Below are positions 11,336 to 21,405 of a stretch of DNA of 64,000 nt, piece after piece; positions within the stretch are counted from its first letter, which is position 1, and every line of letters starts with the position of its first letter. Source of the DNA: Platanthera guangdongensis (taxonomy: Eukaryota > Streptophyta > Magnoliopsida > Asparagales > Orchidaceae). Under the pieces are notes generated by a model, which worked only from the letters and a program-made list of their open reading frames with translations, made no database searches and was not told the origin of the DNA. Location of the stretch: assembly GCA_039583875.1 (NCBI GenBank), contig CM077163.1, forward strand, positions 114,647,213 through 114,711,212. Reading direction: 5' to 3'. Position numbers and translations under genes: made by a program.

Positions 11336-11502
11336 GCGGACTGAGCAGATACAGAAAACTAATCCGCTTATAATAAATCAAACTTGTATAACATGAAAAT
11401 CATTCTGCGAACTGAGCAGATACAGTCAACCAATCCGCTCATTGTAGATATGATCTATAAACTACCCTGCGGACTGAGGGGATACAGAAAACCAATCCGC
11501 TA
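11336..11502. repeat. Three spaced copies of a ~33-bp 'gcggactga..atacag..aatccgct' unit
   Basis: Copies begin near 11336, 11407 and 11470. Each reads roughly gcggactga-g-(c/g)-agatacag, then 'aaccaatccgct'. They are imperfect and lie in the convergent spacer. Confidence 0.65.
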
Positions 11503-11565
11503 AAGATAACCAGCTTGCAATCCCAAAGCTTCGAATTATGCGGATAACGAATCGAGTCCGCCAAC

Positions 11566-11831
11566 GATAGAAATGATCTATAGCTTGCGACCAGGTGGGC
11601 AGGTGAGCCTGAGCGGCATACTTTCCTCACCGGGCTACAAGCTATAAGATCAACCCAAGCAGGCGGACTCTGCGGACAGAGAAAAACAGTTCGCCAAAGA
11701 TAGAAATGATCTATAGCTTGCGACCAGGTGGGCAGGTGAGCCTGAACGGCATACTTTCCTCACCGGGCTACAAGCTATAAGATCAACCCAAATAGGCGGA
11801 CTCTGCGGACAGAGAAAACCAGTCCGCATAA
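11566..11831. repeat. Two tandem 133-bp units, each with a hairpin
   Basis: Unit 1 is 11566-11698 and unit 2 is 11699-11831. Each contains TATAGCTTG (11579-11587; 11712-11720) and its reverse complement CAAGCTATA (11638-11646; 11771-11779), giving a 68-base hairpin-forming segment. A partial third copy of the interior occurs near 11970-12010. Confidence 0.85.
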
Positions 11832-12507
11832 TATTCCCTGCAAAAAGCAAGACCCTCATTTGGCAGAACGGTTCCCTTCCCTCTTGCCTGGAGTACAGTC
11901 TAAACTGTGGGTCTCCTGCAGGCACTGCTTGAGGGTACCATGGAGTGTTCGAGAGTTACAAGCTAAGATGACCCGCGGGCAGGTGAGCCGGAACGGCATA
12001 CTTTCCTCATGTGATCATCGAAGTTGTAACAATATCCCTAAAGCGGCATGGTAGAGCTTTACACCCACCTTGCCCTCCATAATGCAAAGGTGGGGTCAGG
12101 TACCTGCCGAGATCCGAAGTCCAGAATCCAACCGCGCTAGAGCCTGCAAGCTCCCACTACACGGTGCAAAATCTCCTCGCAACACATGGTCTTCGTGGTG
12201 TTACGCTAATGACAACGGCTCTAGGGGAGGTCTAGCTGAACTCGGCGATGTCTCCTGGTATCAGGGAACCGTTATAGGTCTTTGGGAGAGAGAGAAAACA
12301 CTAGAAAAAGGTGTCAGTATGGATTCTTAAACATATTCGCAAAGCAAACATAAGGAAGAAGAAAGTTTGAGTGTAGAACCGTTTTTGAAATCTCTCTTAG
12401 CACTTTATCTGTTATGATTACAACAAAAACACTCGAAGAAGTGTTAGCGAGCAGTTTCTATTCATAATAGTTCTTGAAGAGGATATACAAAGTAGAAAAA
12501 GGAGGTT

Positions 12508-15500
12508 TTAAGAATAGAACCGCTTGAGATCATCTCCCTTCCAGGTGTGCGGTATATCCTCTCCTTCGTGAGTCTGCAAGCGGTAAGCGCCGCTTTTTAA
12601 CGCTTCCTTGACGACAAAAGGGCCGGCCCAATTCGGATTAAGCTTTCCAACCGCACCAGCTCTTGCAGCAGCATCAACCTTCTTTAGAACTAGATCTCCC
12701 ACTTGGAAGTGTTTGATCCTTACATTCTGATCGAAGTAACGGGCCATCCTCCTTTTGTCCTCTTCCTGCCTTATGGCTGCTTGATCTCTGACCTCCTCGA
12801 TGTGTTCCAAGCTGAACCTCATCTCCTCATTATTCAACTCAGCCCAATCATCGACACCTTCTCTTGCAAGCAGCACTCTGGGTGACGGGACTTCAAACTC
12901 AATCGGGATGAGTGCCTCTGAGCCATGAGAGAGTTTGAAAGGAGTCTCCCCGGTTGCGGATGATGGCGTTGTCCTAAGGGACCAGAGGACTGATGGAAGC
13001 TGATCAGCCCAACTGCCCTTGAGATTCTGCACTTTCTTCTTGAGCAAGTTGAGGATCTGCTTGTTGGCAGCTTCCACCTGGCCATTGCTTCTGGGATGAT
13101 GAACTGATGCAAAACGCTGCTCTGTTCCGATCTGCCTGCAAAAATTTATCATCTCTGAGTTGTTGAACTGTGTCCCATTGTCAGTGATTATTGCCATTGG
13201 TATCCCGTGCCGGCAGACAATTTCTCCCCAAATGAAGTTCTTGACGATCTGAGTCGTTGTTTTGGCCAATGCCTTGGCTTCGATCCACTTGCTGAAGTAG
13301 TCGATCATCACGATGACAAAACGCCGCTGCCCGCTTGCCAAGGGAAAAGGACCAATGAGATCCATTCCCCAAACCGCAAAGGGCCAAGGAGTTGCAATCG
13401 ACCTGAGGGACTGAGCTGCTTGGTGCTGAAGCGGAGCAAACTTCTGGCATTGAACACACCTTCTGGCGTAGATCTCTGAGTCTTTCTTCATTGTGGGCCA
13501 GAAATACCCTTGCCGCAGGACTCGTCTTTCAAGAGTTCTTGCTCCAGAGTGACTTCCACACTCTCCTGAATGAACTTCTTGCAAAATGGTGTGAGCTTCT
13601 TCTTCTGAAACACATCGGGCCATGGTCGAGAGGAAGGTCTTTCTATAAAGGATTCCCGCCACTAGAAAGTAGTGAGCTGCTTTTATTCTGAACTTTTTCT
13701 TGTCTCTAACTGTATGATGATAATTTCCTATTGACAGATAAAGGATGAATGGGTCCATCCAAGAGGCGCGCTGATCTACCTGCATCAAATCTCCTTCCAC
13801 CACTGCCGGGCGGAAGAGCTCGGAAGTTGTGCCTCCTGAAGGCATCCCATGCTTAGAAAGAAAATCGGCCTCCTCATTCTCTGCTCTGGGGATATGTTCG
13901 ATAGTGAAGCTTTTAAACCTGCCGACCTCTATTTTCACAAGAGCTAAATATTTTTTCAAGACTGGCTCCCTTGCTTCGAAGTTGCCGAGGACTTGCGACG
14001 CCATTACCAGAGAATCGGTTCTGATGTGAACATGATCGATCCCTAATTCCCTTGCGAGCCTCAAGCCTGCTAGCAGAGATTCATATTCGGCCTGGTTATT
14101 GGTTACTGGAAAGTAAAACTTGATGGCCTGCTCCAGCTTGATTCCATTTGGATTGATGAGAACCACTCCTGCTCCAGAAGAACTTCTGCCTGAGGCACCA
14201 TCAACATAGATGGTCCAAGCCAAAGGTGACCTTTCTGCCTGATCAGAACTGGACTCTGGCATGTCAATCAGAAAATCTGCTAGGACTTGAGCTTTGATGG
14301 CTGTCTTGGGCACATAAGAAATTTCAAATTCACTTAGCTCTATTGCCCACTTAGCTAGCCTGCCGGAATGCTCGGGCTTTTCCAACACACCCTTCAAAGG
14401 TTGATCGGTGATTACTTGTATCGAATGTGCTTGAAAGTATGGGCGAAGCCTGCGAGCTGACATGACCAGTGCCAAAGCTAACTTCTCCAAGATCGGATAC
14501 CGCGTCTCAGCACTCTTCAGAATATGGCTGACATAGTAGATCGGGAATTGCTTTCTGCCTTCTTCCCGAAGAAGAACGGAGCTGACGGCCTCAGGGCCAA
14601 CCCCTAGGTACAAGAAAAGAACCTCTCCTGGCCGGGGACTCTGAAGTAGAGGCGTTGAGGTAAGCTGCATCTTTAACTATTCAAAAGCCTGGGAACACTC
14701 TTCTGTCCACTCAAACTTGGACGCAAGTCGGAGGGTCTTAAAGAAGGGGGCACTCCTATCTCCAACTCGAGAAAGAAATCTTGCAAGACCTGCTAGCCTT
14801 CCCCCTAACTGCTGAACTTCCTTCGGTGAACGAGGGGTAGGCATTTCAAGAATAGCTTTCACCTTGTCAGGATTGGGGGCAAGTCCCTCCGGAGTAAGGA
14901 GATGACCAAGAAACTTCCCCTTACTCGCTCCAAAAGTACACTTCAAAGGATTGAGCTTCATCTTGTATCTACACAGAGTAGCGAACGTCTCTGCTAGATC
15001 TGGCAAGTGCAGCGAAAACGATTTACTCTTAATTAAGAGATCGTCTACATACACTTCTAGGTTTCTTCCTTTTTGATGGTTAAACACACGGTCCATCATC
15101 CTTTGATAGGTCGCGCCAGCATTCTTAAGCCCAAAGGGCATGACAAGATAGCAATAACATCCATCGTTAGTTATGAACGACGTGTGAGGAACGTCGGGCT
15201 TATGCATTCTTATCTGGTGATAACCAGAAAACGCATCTAAAAAACTCATGTAAGAGTATCCTACCGCGGAATCAACTAAGAATCTATCCGAGGCAGGGGG
15301 TAGCAATCTTTAGGACATGCTTTATTAAGTTTTGTAAAGTCTACACACATTCGCCACTTTCCCCCTGGTTTTTTAACCATTACAACATTTGAAATCCAGG
15401 TGGGATATTGCACTTCTTTAACAAAATTCGCCTTGAGGAGTTTCGCAACCTCCTCCCTTATTGGTTCTGCAAGCTTTGTTGCCACGTCCCTCTTCTTCTG

Positions 15501-15707
15501 TTGGATGGGCTTGCAGCTGGGATCAACATTCAGATGGTGGCAAGCTACATCAGGATCCACCCCCGGCATGTCTTCTGCTGACCAGGCAAAGACATCCAGG
15601 TTCTTTAGCATGCAGGAAATCAACTCAGCCTTTTGATCTTCAGGTAGCTCTGAGTTGATGGAGAGTTTCCTCTCCTCCCCTTCAGCAATGGGGACTCCTT
15701 GCGTCAC
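12508..15707 (-). pseudogene. pol: Tat2 pol: RT, RNase H, archaeal RNase H, integrase
   Basis: Domains in order: RT with 'KWRMCVDF' and the catalytic 'YVDDLLIKS'; a connection-type RNase H beginning 'FLYLGVGPEAVSSVLL', in which the usual first Asp is absent; then an archaeal-type RNase H ('WTIYVDGASG', 'NNQAEYE', 'RTDS', 'ADFLSKHG'), the hallmark of the Tat clade. Integrase follows, with an HHCC zinc finger (HSGECGSH...CVQC), 'WGMDLIGPF', 'ITDNGTQF', 'SNGQVEAANKQ' and a 'GPFVVKEAL' C-terminal module. Two lesions are visible: a one-base loss near 15286, between 'PLPRID' and 'LVDSAVGYS', and a TAG at 14674-14676 in 'QAFE-LK'. The frame before the loss is the same as that of gag-protease. This copy could not make full-length pol. 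Confidence 0.93.
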
Positions 15708-15749
15708 CTGGGCAGGTTCCAGGTGAGCACCTTCATCAGCAGCAACTTT

Positions 15750-17987
15750 CTAACTGGAAGAGGCTTCTGCAGCTTCTGCTGGAGCAAGGGAAGCTTCAAC
15801 CATGTTGACAGTGCGGACGTAGCAATCCCTTGCTCTCCTTGGGTCGCTCCTCACCCGGCACATCCTCCCATCGGCAAAGAACTTGATGGCGAGGTGATAA
15901 GTGGAAATCACTGCTTGGTACTTGTTCAGCAGGGGCCTGCCGAAGATGGCATGGTAGCTGCTGGGGGCGTCGACCACTATGAACTGTATCTGCTTTGTTG
16001 CCCCTCCAAGCTTCACTGGCAAGGTGACGCTGCCCTCCACCTCTTTCCTCTCTCCTGAGAATCCATAGAGCGGCCCCTCAGTGGAAAGCAGAGGCTTTCC
16101 GGTCCTCAGGGCCTCAAAAGTAGACTTGAAGAGGAGGTTGACTGAACTGCCCGTATCAACAAGAATTCTGTCCACTGTGAAGTCTCCAAGCACAGCCTTG
16201 ATCACAATAGCATCGTCAAATGGATTGGCTGTTTGAGGAAGATCTTCTGGACCAAAGGTGACGACTTCTCTTGGGGGAGCAACGGAAGAAGAGGCCACCT
16301 CCCCATGGGTGACCCTTGAAATTGAAGATTTCCGAGTGGACTCGGTCCCTGCTCCACCATGGATGAAGAAGAGGCGTCCCAGAACTCCCTCATCATCTGC
16401 ATCAAAGCATTCCACTGGGACGTTGATCGGCCCCAGACGGCCTTCGTCCTCCACATCTACACACTCCTGATAAGCCTCAGCTACCTCTTTGCCCTTCGAG
16501 GTGGATGGCTTCGACGAGGAAGGAGAATCCTTCTTGGTCAGGTCAATCTTGCCCTCGGCAAGCAACTTATCAATCAGCGCACGAAGGGCCCTGCATTCCT
16601 CAGTCAGATGACCCTTTTCCTTGTGGAATTGGCAGTATTGCGAATTATTCCTCGGCTTCCACAGCTTCTGAGGCTCTTGCCTCCTTTCTTCTGATCTCCT
16701 TTGCAGGATCTGGATGACTTCGTCAAGGTCCAGATCTGCAGGGTCCTCCATGGGACTTTCTTCATATTGGCACGGGGCAGGCAAGGCTGCCTGCTGGAGG
16801 ATGGGAAGAGCTTGCAAAGGAACGGCGGGAGTGGCGGCCAACGACAGTCTCTGCTCGTGAAACTGTTGATGGCCTTGGAAAGATTTTTTGTTGCGGAAAT
16901 TCCTGCCTCTTTGAGACGGAGGCTGGAAGTCTGGACGAGGGGGCCTGCCACGAGAGGAAGAAGCGGAGGCATCCCTTCCTTCAGCCTTGGCTGTCAGGGA
17001 AGAAACATAGGTCGGATTGGCATTTTCCCCTTCTATGAAACGGTTGACCATGGCGATCAACTCCTGATAAGTCTCGGGAGCCTTGGTCGTTGCATTAAAC
17101 TTCAGAGGGCCTTCCCGGAGGCCGTGGATCAAGGCAACTTTGTAATAGTCGGGGTTCACATTCCTCACCCCCTGAATTTCTCTTTGAAAGCGATCAACGA
17201 ATCGTGCCACCGATTCGTTATCCCTCTGCTTGATCTCAAATAGGGCAGCTGGCCCATTCTTCCTCTTCCTTGAGGTAGCTAACCTCAGCAGTAACTGGCT
17301 ACGAAGCTCGGCAAAAGAAGAGATAGTGCCCGAAGGCAGCTCATAGAACCATTCTCTCGCTTGCCCTTCGAGAGTGGTAACCAGCAACTTACACTTAATC
17401 GCATCCGAGAGGCATCTCAAAGCAACTGCCCCCTCAAATGCCTGGAGGTGAGAAACGGGATCTGTTGCTCCGGTATAGAACGGGATGCGCGGCTCCCTGA
17501 AGTTGCTCGGAGCTGACTCCCATCGAATTCGGTCAACAAAGGGAGACGGGGTGTCAAACTCTGCAGGGTAGAAAGGGCGGACTGGAGCTGAGTCCGCGGG
17601 CTCGGCGGACTGGCGGTCAGCAAAGTGAAGTTGGCGGGCAGGAGTGCCCCTAGCAGCTTCTCTGAAGAACTCTCTGAATGCAAACTCTTCCTCTTGAGGG
17701 CGCAGGGGGGCTGCAGTCTGAGCAGGGTTCCGAGGAGTTTCTGGCGACTGCCGAAGCGGAGTTCGGCGAGCTGGGGTCTGGCGGACTGGCGAGTTCGCTG
17801 GGTCCGCTGCGGCCTGAGGAGCAAGCCGCTGGGCCAAAGCAAGCAGAGCTTGGCTAATTGTGTCAAGACGCTGGTCGGTCTGCCGGCGAGACTGCTCGGC
17901 CTCAAGGCGAGCTTGTTCTATTGCGTCCCAAAGGGAGTCTTCTGAAGAGCTAGAGCGATCTGAAGAGCGGGCTCTGCGGTCTGACAT
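15750..17987 (-). CDS. gag: Tat2 gag-protease
   Basis: An uninterrupted 745-residue frame starting 53 bases after the 5' LTR. It has a Ser/Arg-rich N-terminus with a short coiled coil, then the retrotransposon gag domain at about residues 155-310 ('RIPFYTGATDPVSHLQAFE', 'AREWFYELP', 'FVDRFQREIQ'). A zinc-binding knuckle of the C-x2-H-x4-H-x4-C type (CQFHKEKGHLTEEC) is near residue 450, and an aspartic protease with 'ILVDTGSSVNLL' near residue 610. It ends at a single TAG (15750-15752), beyond which the same frame continues into RT. The stop therefore separates protease from RT as in some Tat elements, or it is a mutation. Confidence 0.95.
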   Translation of the reverse strand: MSDRRARSSDRSSSSEDSLWDAIEQARLEAEQSRRQTDQRLDTISQALLALAQRLAPQAAADPANSPVRQTPARRTPLRQSPETPRNPAQTAAPLRPQEEEFAFREFFREAARGTPARQLHFADRQSAEPADSAPVRPFYPAEFDTPSPFVDRIRWESAPSNFREPRIPFYTGATDPVSHLQAFEGAVALRCLSDAIKCKLLVTTLEGQAREWFYELPSGTISSFAELRSQLLLRLATSRKRKNGPAALFEIKQRDNESVARFVDRFQREIQGVRNVNPDYYKVALIHGLREGPLKFNATTKAPETYQELIAMVNRFIEGENANPTYVSSLTAKAEGRDASASSSRGRPPRPDFQPPSQRGRNFRNKKSFQGHQQFHEQRLSLAATPAVPLQALPILQQAALPAPCQYEESPMEDPADLDLDEVIQILQRRSEERRQEPQKLWKPRNNSQYCQFHKEKGHLTEECRALRALIDKLLAEGKIDLTKKDSPSSSKPSTSKGKEVAEAYQECVDVEDEGRLGPINVPVECFDADDEGVLGRLFFIHGGAGTESTRKSSISRVTHGEVASSSVAPPREVVTFGPEDLPQTANPFDDAIVIKAVLGDFTVDRILVDTGSSVNLLFKSTFEALRTGKPLLSTEGPLYGFSGERKEVEGSVTLPVKLGGATKQIQFIVVDAPSSYHAIFGRPLLNKYQAVISTYHLAIKFFADGRMCRVRSDPRRARDCYVRTVNMVEASLAPAEAAEASSS

Positions 17988-18018
17988 CTTTCGTCCGCTG
18001 ATTTCAAAACACTACTCG

Positions 18019-18038
18019 GATCTGAAGGTCGCGTGTTA
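18019..18038 (-). other. Tat2 primer-binding site resembling an internal tRNA segment
   Basis: Two bases after the 5' LTR end the minus strand reads TAACACGCGACC followed by TTCAGATC. The expected TGG (complement of the tRNA CCA end) is absent. The reverse complement, GATCTGAAGG-TCGCGTGTTA, reads like the 3' anticodon stem, variable loop and T stem of a tRNA (compare plant tRNA-Trp or tRNA-Arg). The same block is at the same place in Tat1. The tRNA match is from memory. Confidence 0.6.
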
Positions 18039-18040
18039 AC

Positions 18041-18786
18041 TGTTGATGCACGAAAACACAAGGGGGGTCGAGCACAACCAGCTAACTTGTTCGATCACAG
18101 TGGGAATAGGGAGACTGCGAGTAGCGATCTACTAAGCGGATGAGAGCTGGAAGAAGAGCAGGGCCGTGAACCACGGCAACAACAGACTTCGCCCGTCGCG
18201 GCCTGAATGCCTCTCTTGCGACGGGCATTCCATTGATTGAAGAAGGAATTGGTTACAAGTGAAAGGAATAGACTGAGGGAAGTAGAGCAAGGGGGAGTCC
18301 GCAAGGCACAGGATTCGAGTCCGCAGCCTGTAACAAGTAGGCTCCTGGGTCCGAGTCAGCGTGTCTTGAGTGCACCACCTCCCCCCTATTTATAGGATAG
18401 GGGGCCTGCCCAAACGGGCAGGGCTAAAATAACCGGCTGCCCGGGGTACAGGAGAACCGGGCAGCGGTGACGGGAAGCAAAAAGAACACGCCAGTCCGCA
18501 CAGAAGTGGCGGACTGGGCTCGCGAGCTGGACCTTCCACTACTGCTGGGCGCGCCTACAGAAGGGCGGCGGCCTGGGCGGACGAGATACTGCGTCCGCCG
18601 CTAGAGAACCTGTTGCCCAAAGCGCCGGCGGACTGAGCGGACTTATCCTTGCGTCCGCTGCTGGAGACCCATACTTGGCGCCTGACTGGTGCTATTGCCG
18701 GACTGGGCGGACGGACAACTTGCGTCCGCGCCTGCTGAAAGGGGGCTTTGGAATCTTGGAGTATGTTGCGGACTGAGGGGTTAACA
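18041..18786 (-). repeat. Tat2 5' LTR
   Basis: A 746-bp partner of 5624-6369, about 98.5% identical by eye. It carries the TATA box at 18387-18394 (tatttata on the plus strand), which would drive gag-pol transcription toward lower coordinates. The taggt target duplication follows at 18787-18791. Confidence 0.95.
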
Positions 18787-20466
18787 TAGGTGGTATTTCC
18801 CATTGAGTAAAAGGATTAGTAGATTCTCTAAATTGATTGATGTTTCTAAAAGAGTTATAGTTTTTATTAAACCTGACTGGGTTCGACGAATTATTATAAG
18901 TTCGTCGATCTGCATTCGACGAATAGGGATGAGTTCGTCGAACTCTGCTCAGAAAATGAATATAGTCATTTTTTGTGCCCCAAGTTCGTCGGTCTCTGCT
19001 CAAAAAACCATATGCAGTTTGTTGATCGCAGTAAGACGAATTATTATAGTTATAATTGGCGTTCATAGATCGTCGATCTGGGTTCGACGAACTATACACA
19101 TTTCGTCGATCTGAGTTCAACGAAATCTATTGAACATAGTTTTTATTCAGATTCTTATTCTTTTTTTCTTAATTACAGATTTCTGAGAGACATTTGGTTG
19201 AGTAGTTTCTACCATTTTTTCTTTGCCTTTTTCAGAGAAAAATTTAATTGGTGTTGAAAGAATATTTTTCTTTAATATGGGGGTTAAGCTAAATGAAGCA
19301 CCTAAGCCCAGTTTGCCATTTAATTTGGCATTGACTGTGCTTGTGATGTCCATCAGCTTAAGGCTTCTCCCATTGAGTGATTCCTCAAGTTTCTTTGCCT
19401 CACATAATTCAGTTATTAGTGAAATGATTTGTTCATTAGCAAAGTCTAAATCATTTTTCAGTTTGATATTTTCAGCAAATAGGTTATCAAATTCAAACTG
19501 TCTATCTCTAAAAATTTTTATTTCCTTCTCTGACTTGATTAAATCATTGCACAAAGATTTAAATACAATTTTAAAATCTTCTTAATTGAAATCAAATGAA
19601 GAGATTACCTAATCTTCTTCAGATTCAGATTCCTCTTCCGATTCTTCAACTTGTTCCTCAACATCATATTTGCTGCTGGAGGCATTAATAGTCAAAAGAC
19701 AAACTTCCCTTACCTTTGCCTCCTCTTCATCTTCACAAGAGCTGGAAGATGAGGATTGTTCATCTGTGTGACTCCAGGTCTCAGCAATGAAGCATTTCTC
19801 ATTTATCTTGTGTTTGCTGGATGAGTGCTTGCTATAGTGCTTGCTTGATTGTCTCTTATTCTCATTTTCTTTCTTTTGTCTTTCTTCTGTGCCTCTGGGC
19901 ATTCTGGTAGAATGTGCACAGGTTTTCTGCATCCAAAGTAAATAATGTCCTTGGTAGGAGTCTTGTCATATCTTGGCTTGTCATCATTCTTGGATGACCT
20001 TCTTATAAAGTCTTTCTTGGCCATTTTATAGAATCTTTTAACCAACAATCTCAATAGTTCTTCATTAGCTGGAAGTGCCTCTGATTCTTCTGTTGCTTTG
20101 AAAGCAATGTTGTGCTCCTTCCTTGAAGATGTGGAAGCCTTCTATTCAGCAGCCTCCCTTGTCTTGATCAACTGCTCATAAGACTTGAGCTTGTCAAGGA
20201 GAGATTCTGTAGAAATCGCATTTAGACTTCTGGCCACATTAATTGGCCATATCCTGGAATCCCAAGTGTTGGGAAAGCACATTAGGATTTTGTCATTTAT
20301 CTCAGTTAATGAGATGTCCTTATCCAGGGTTCTCAGTTCATTTATGATGACACTGAGTCTGTTATACATCTCAGCAACAGTCTCTGATTCCTCCTTCTTG
20401 AAATTCTCATACTGTGATATGAGGAGGGATCTCCTCTCTTTTCTTTCATCTGATGAGCTAGCAACT
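18787..20466 (-). pseudogene. gag: Copia element A: central and C-terminal gag
   Basis: Reading leftward from Tat1, the gag core continues with 'SETVAEMYNRLSVIINELRTL' and 'SLLDKLKSYEQLIKTREA' (20142-20461). A zinc knuckle 'YFGCRKPVHILPEC' follows, with its first Cys replaced, then Lys-rich and acidic Ser/Glu stretches (19609-19932). After these come a coiled-coil 'EFDNLFAENIKLKNDLDFANEQI' segment (19147-19554) and an Arg/Asn/Ser-rich tail (18800-19120). Stops and frame changes separate the parts. The 5-bp duplications of Tat1 (caact, 20462-20466) and Tat2 (taggt) bound it. A long gag with a coiled coil is typical of SIRE-like copia elements. Confidence 0.85.
18880..19130. repeat. TTCGTCGA / TCGACGAA motif array inside copia A gag
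   Basis: About eleven copies of TTCGTCGA or its complement TTCGACGAA occur at 20-30 base spacing. The same word is arrayed in the LTR of this element (30700-30985). Confidence 0.8.
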
Positions 20467-21129
20467 TGATAAGCCCGGAATCCGCGACCTGCCCGCGCAG
20501 CTTTCCAGACCGGGCGGCCTGCCTATTCAAGCCGCCAAGCCTCCCAAGCCGGGCGGTCTCCATGTCAGGCCGCTGCCAACGCCGCCCATGCTCGGCAACA
20601 AGTCTCCAGGACCCGGCCGTCGGCTCGCCAGGAGGAATCCGCCAGGCCGCGCGGCTTCCCTCCTTTCTTTTTTCTCTCTCTTTTGCTTCCCCTCACCTCT
20701 GCCCGGTTCTCCTGTACCCCGGGCAGCCGGTAACTTTAGCCCTGCCTGTTTGGGCAGGCCCCCGAGCCTATAAATAGGGGGAGGGTGCACTCCCCAAGAC
20801 ATGCTGACAGGGATCCAGGAGCTCGCCTGTTAAGAGCTGCGGTCTCAAGTCTAGTGTTTTGCGGCTTGTAGTCCGGCCGGCTTCCTTTGTTCCCTTTCTT
20901 GTAACTGTTTCTTATTTTAAGTAAAGGAAAGCCCGCCGCAAGAGTGCCATTTAAGCCGCGGCGGGCGAACTCTGCTGTTGCCACTGCCAGCGGTCCCCTT
21001 TTCCGGTCGTTTAGCCGCGACCGCTAGTAACCGATTGGTCGACAGTCTCCTCCTTTCCTTCCCTATTCCCCGGTGTTCGAACCGTTAGCTGGTGGTGCCC
21101 GACTCCCTGTCCGTTTTCGTGCATCAATA
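20467..21129 (+). repeat. Tat1 5' LTR
   Basis: It runs from TGATAAGCCC to the 'gcatcaata' end. The TATA box TATAAATA is at 20769-20776, preceded by the GC-rich inverted repeats shared with Tat2 (CTGCCCGG...CCGGGCAG and CCTGCC...GGCAGG). GCGGTC and AAGCCGC words are frequent. Confidence 0.93.
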
Positions 21130-21131
21130 GT

Positions 21132-21151
21132 TAACACGCGACCTTCAGATC
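21132..21151 (+). other. Tat1 primer-binding site resembling an internal tRNA segment
   Basis: The same 20-base block as in Tat2, two bases after the LTR. It lacks TGG and is complementary to what looks like tRNA positions about 37-55. Conservation between two elements whose other leader sequence differs argues that it is functional. Confidence 0.6.
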
Positions 21152-21405
21152 TCGACTAATCGATGAAATCAGCGGTCTAGCTAATTAGACCGCTCTATCC
21201 TCTAGAGTTCGGCGGCCTGTCGAGCAAGCCGCGACTTCGCCGGCTAAGGTTTTCAGCCCACCTCCAGCGCTGTAGAACCTGGCGTTCTACCCGCTCGGTT
21301 TTCTTCTCGGTCTTCTTGTCCGCTTGTTGCACCGTCTAGCCGCCCGTCAAGCCGCCACTATTCTGCGGTCTCTTGAAAAAGTTCTGCTATTTCCCTCTTT
21401 TCAAG

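Larger units (their letters stand above)
10840..12507. other. Convergent spacer between a2 and pol in Tat2
   Basis: It lies between the 3' end of a2 (plus) and the 3' end of pol (minus), where transcripts would converge. It has no credible coding sequence. It is rich in GCGGAC/GTCCGC words and contains two sets of local repeats, listed separately. The part 12020-12500 shows no structure I can name. Confidence 0.8.
5624..18786 (-). mobile_element. Tat2: complete Tat-lineage Ty3/gypsy element with antisense accessory genes
   Basis: A 13.2-kb element bounded by two 746-bp LTRs and a perfect 5-bp target duplication, taggt, at 5619-5623 and 18787-18791. By eye the LTRs differ at about eleven positions, so the insertion is fairly recent. 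Minus-strand order: 5' LTR, primer site, gag-protease, RT/RNase H/archaeal RNase H/integrase, a 1.7-kb spacer, polypurine tract, 3' LTR. Plus-strand order: two accessory genes (6551-8527 and 8987-10839). Two RNase H domains and the lack of a chromodomain indicate the Tat clade. Long 3' regions with antisense genes are known in Grande-type and other Tat elements. Confidence 0.95.

Noticed and set aside
12070..12330. A tRNA or structured RNA gene in the Tat2 spacer
   Set aside because: I could not draw a cloverleaf or find A and B box promoter elements in the right spacing.
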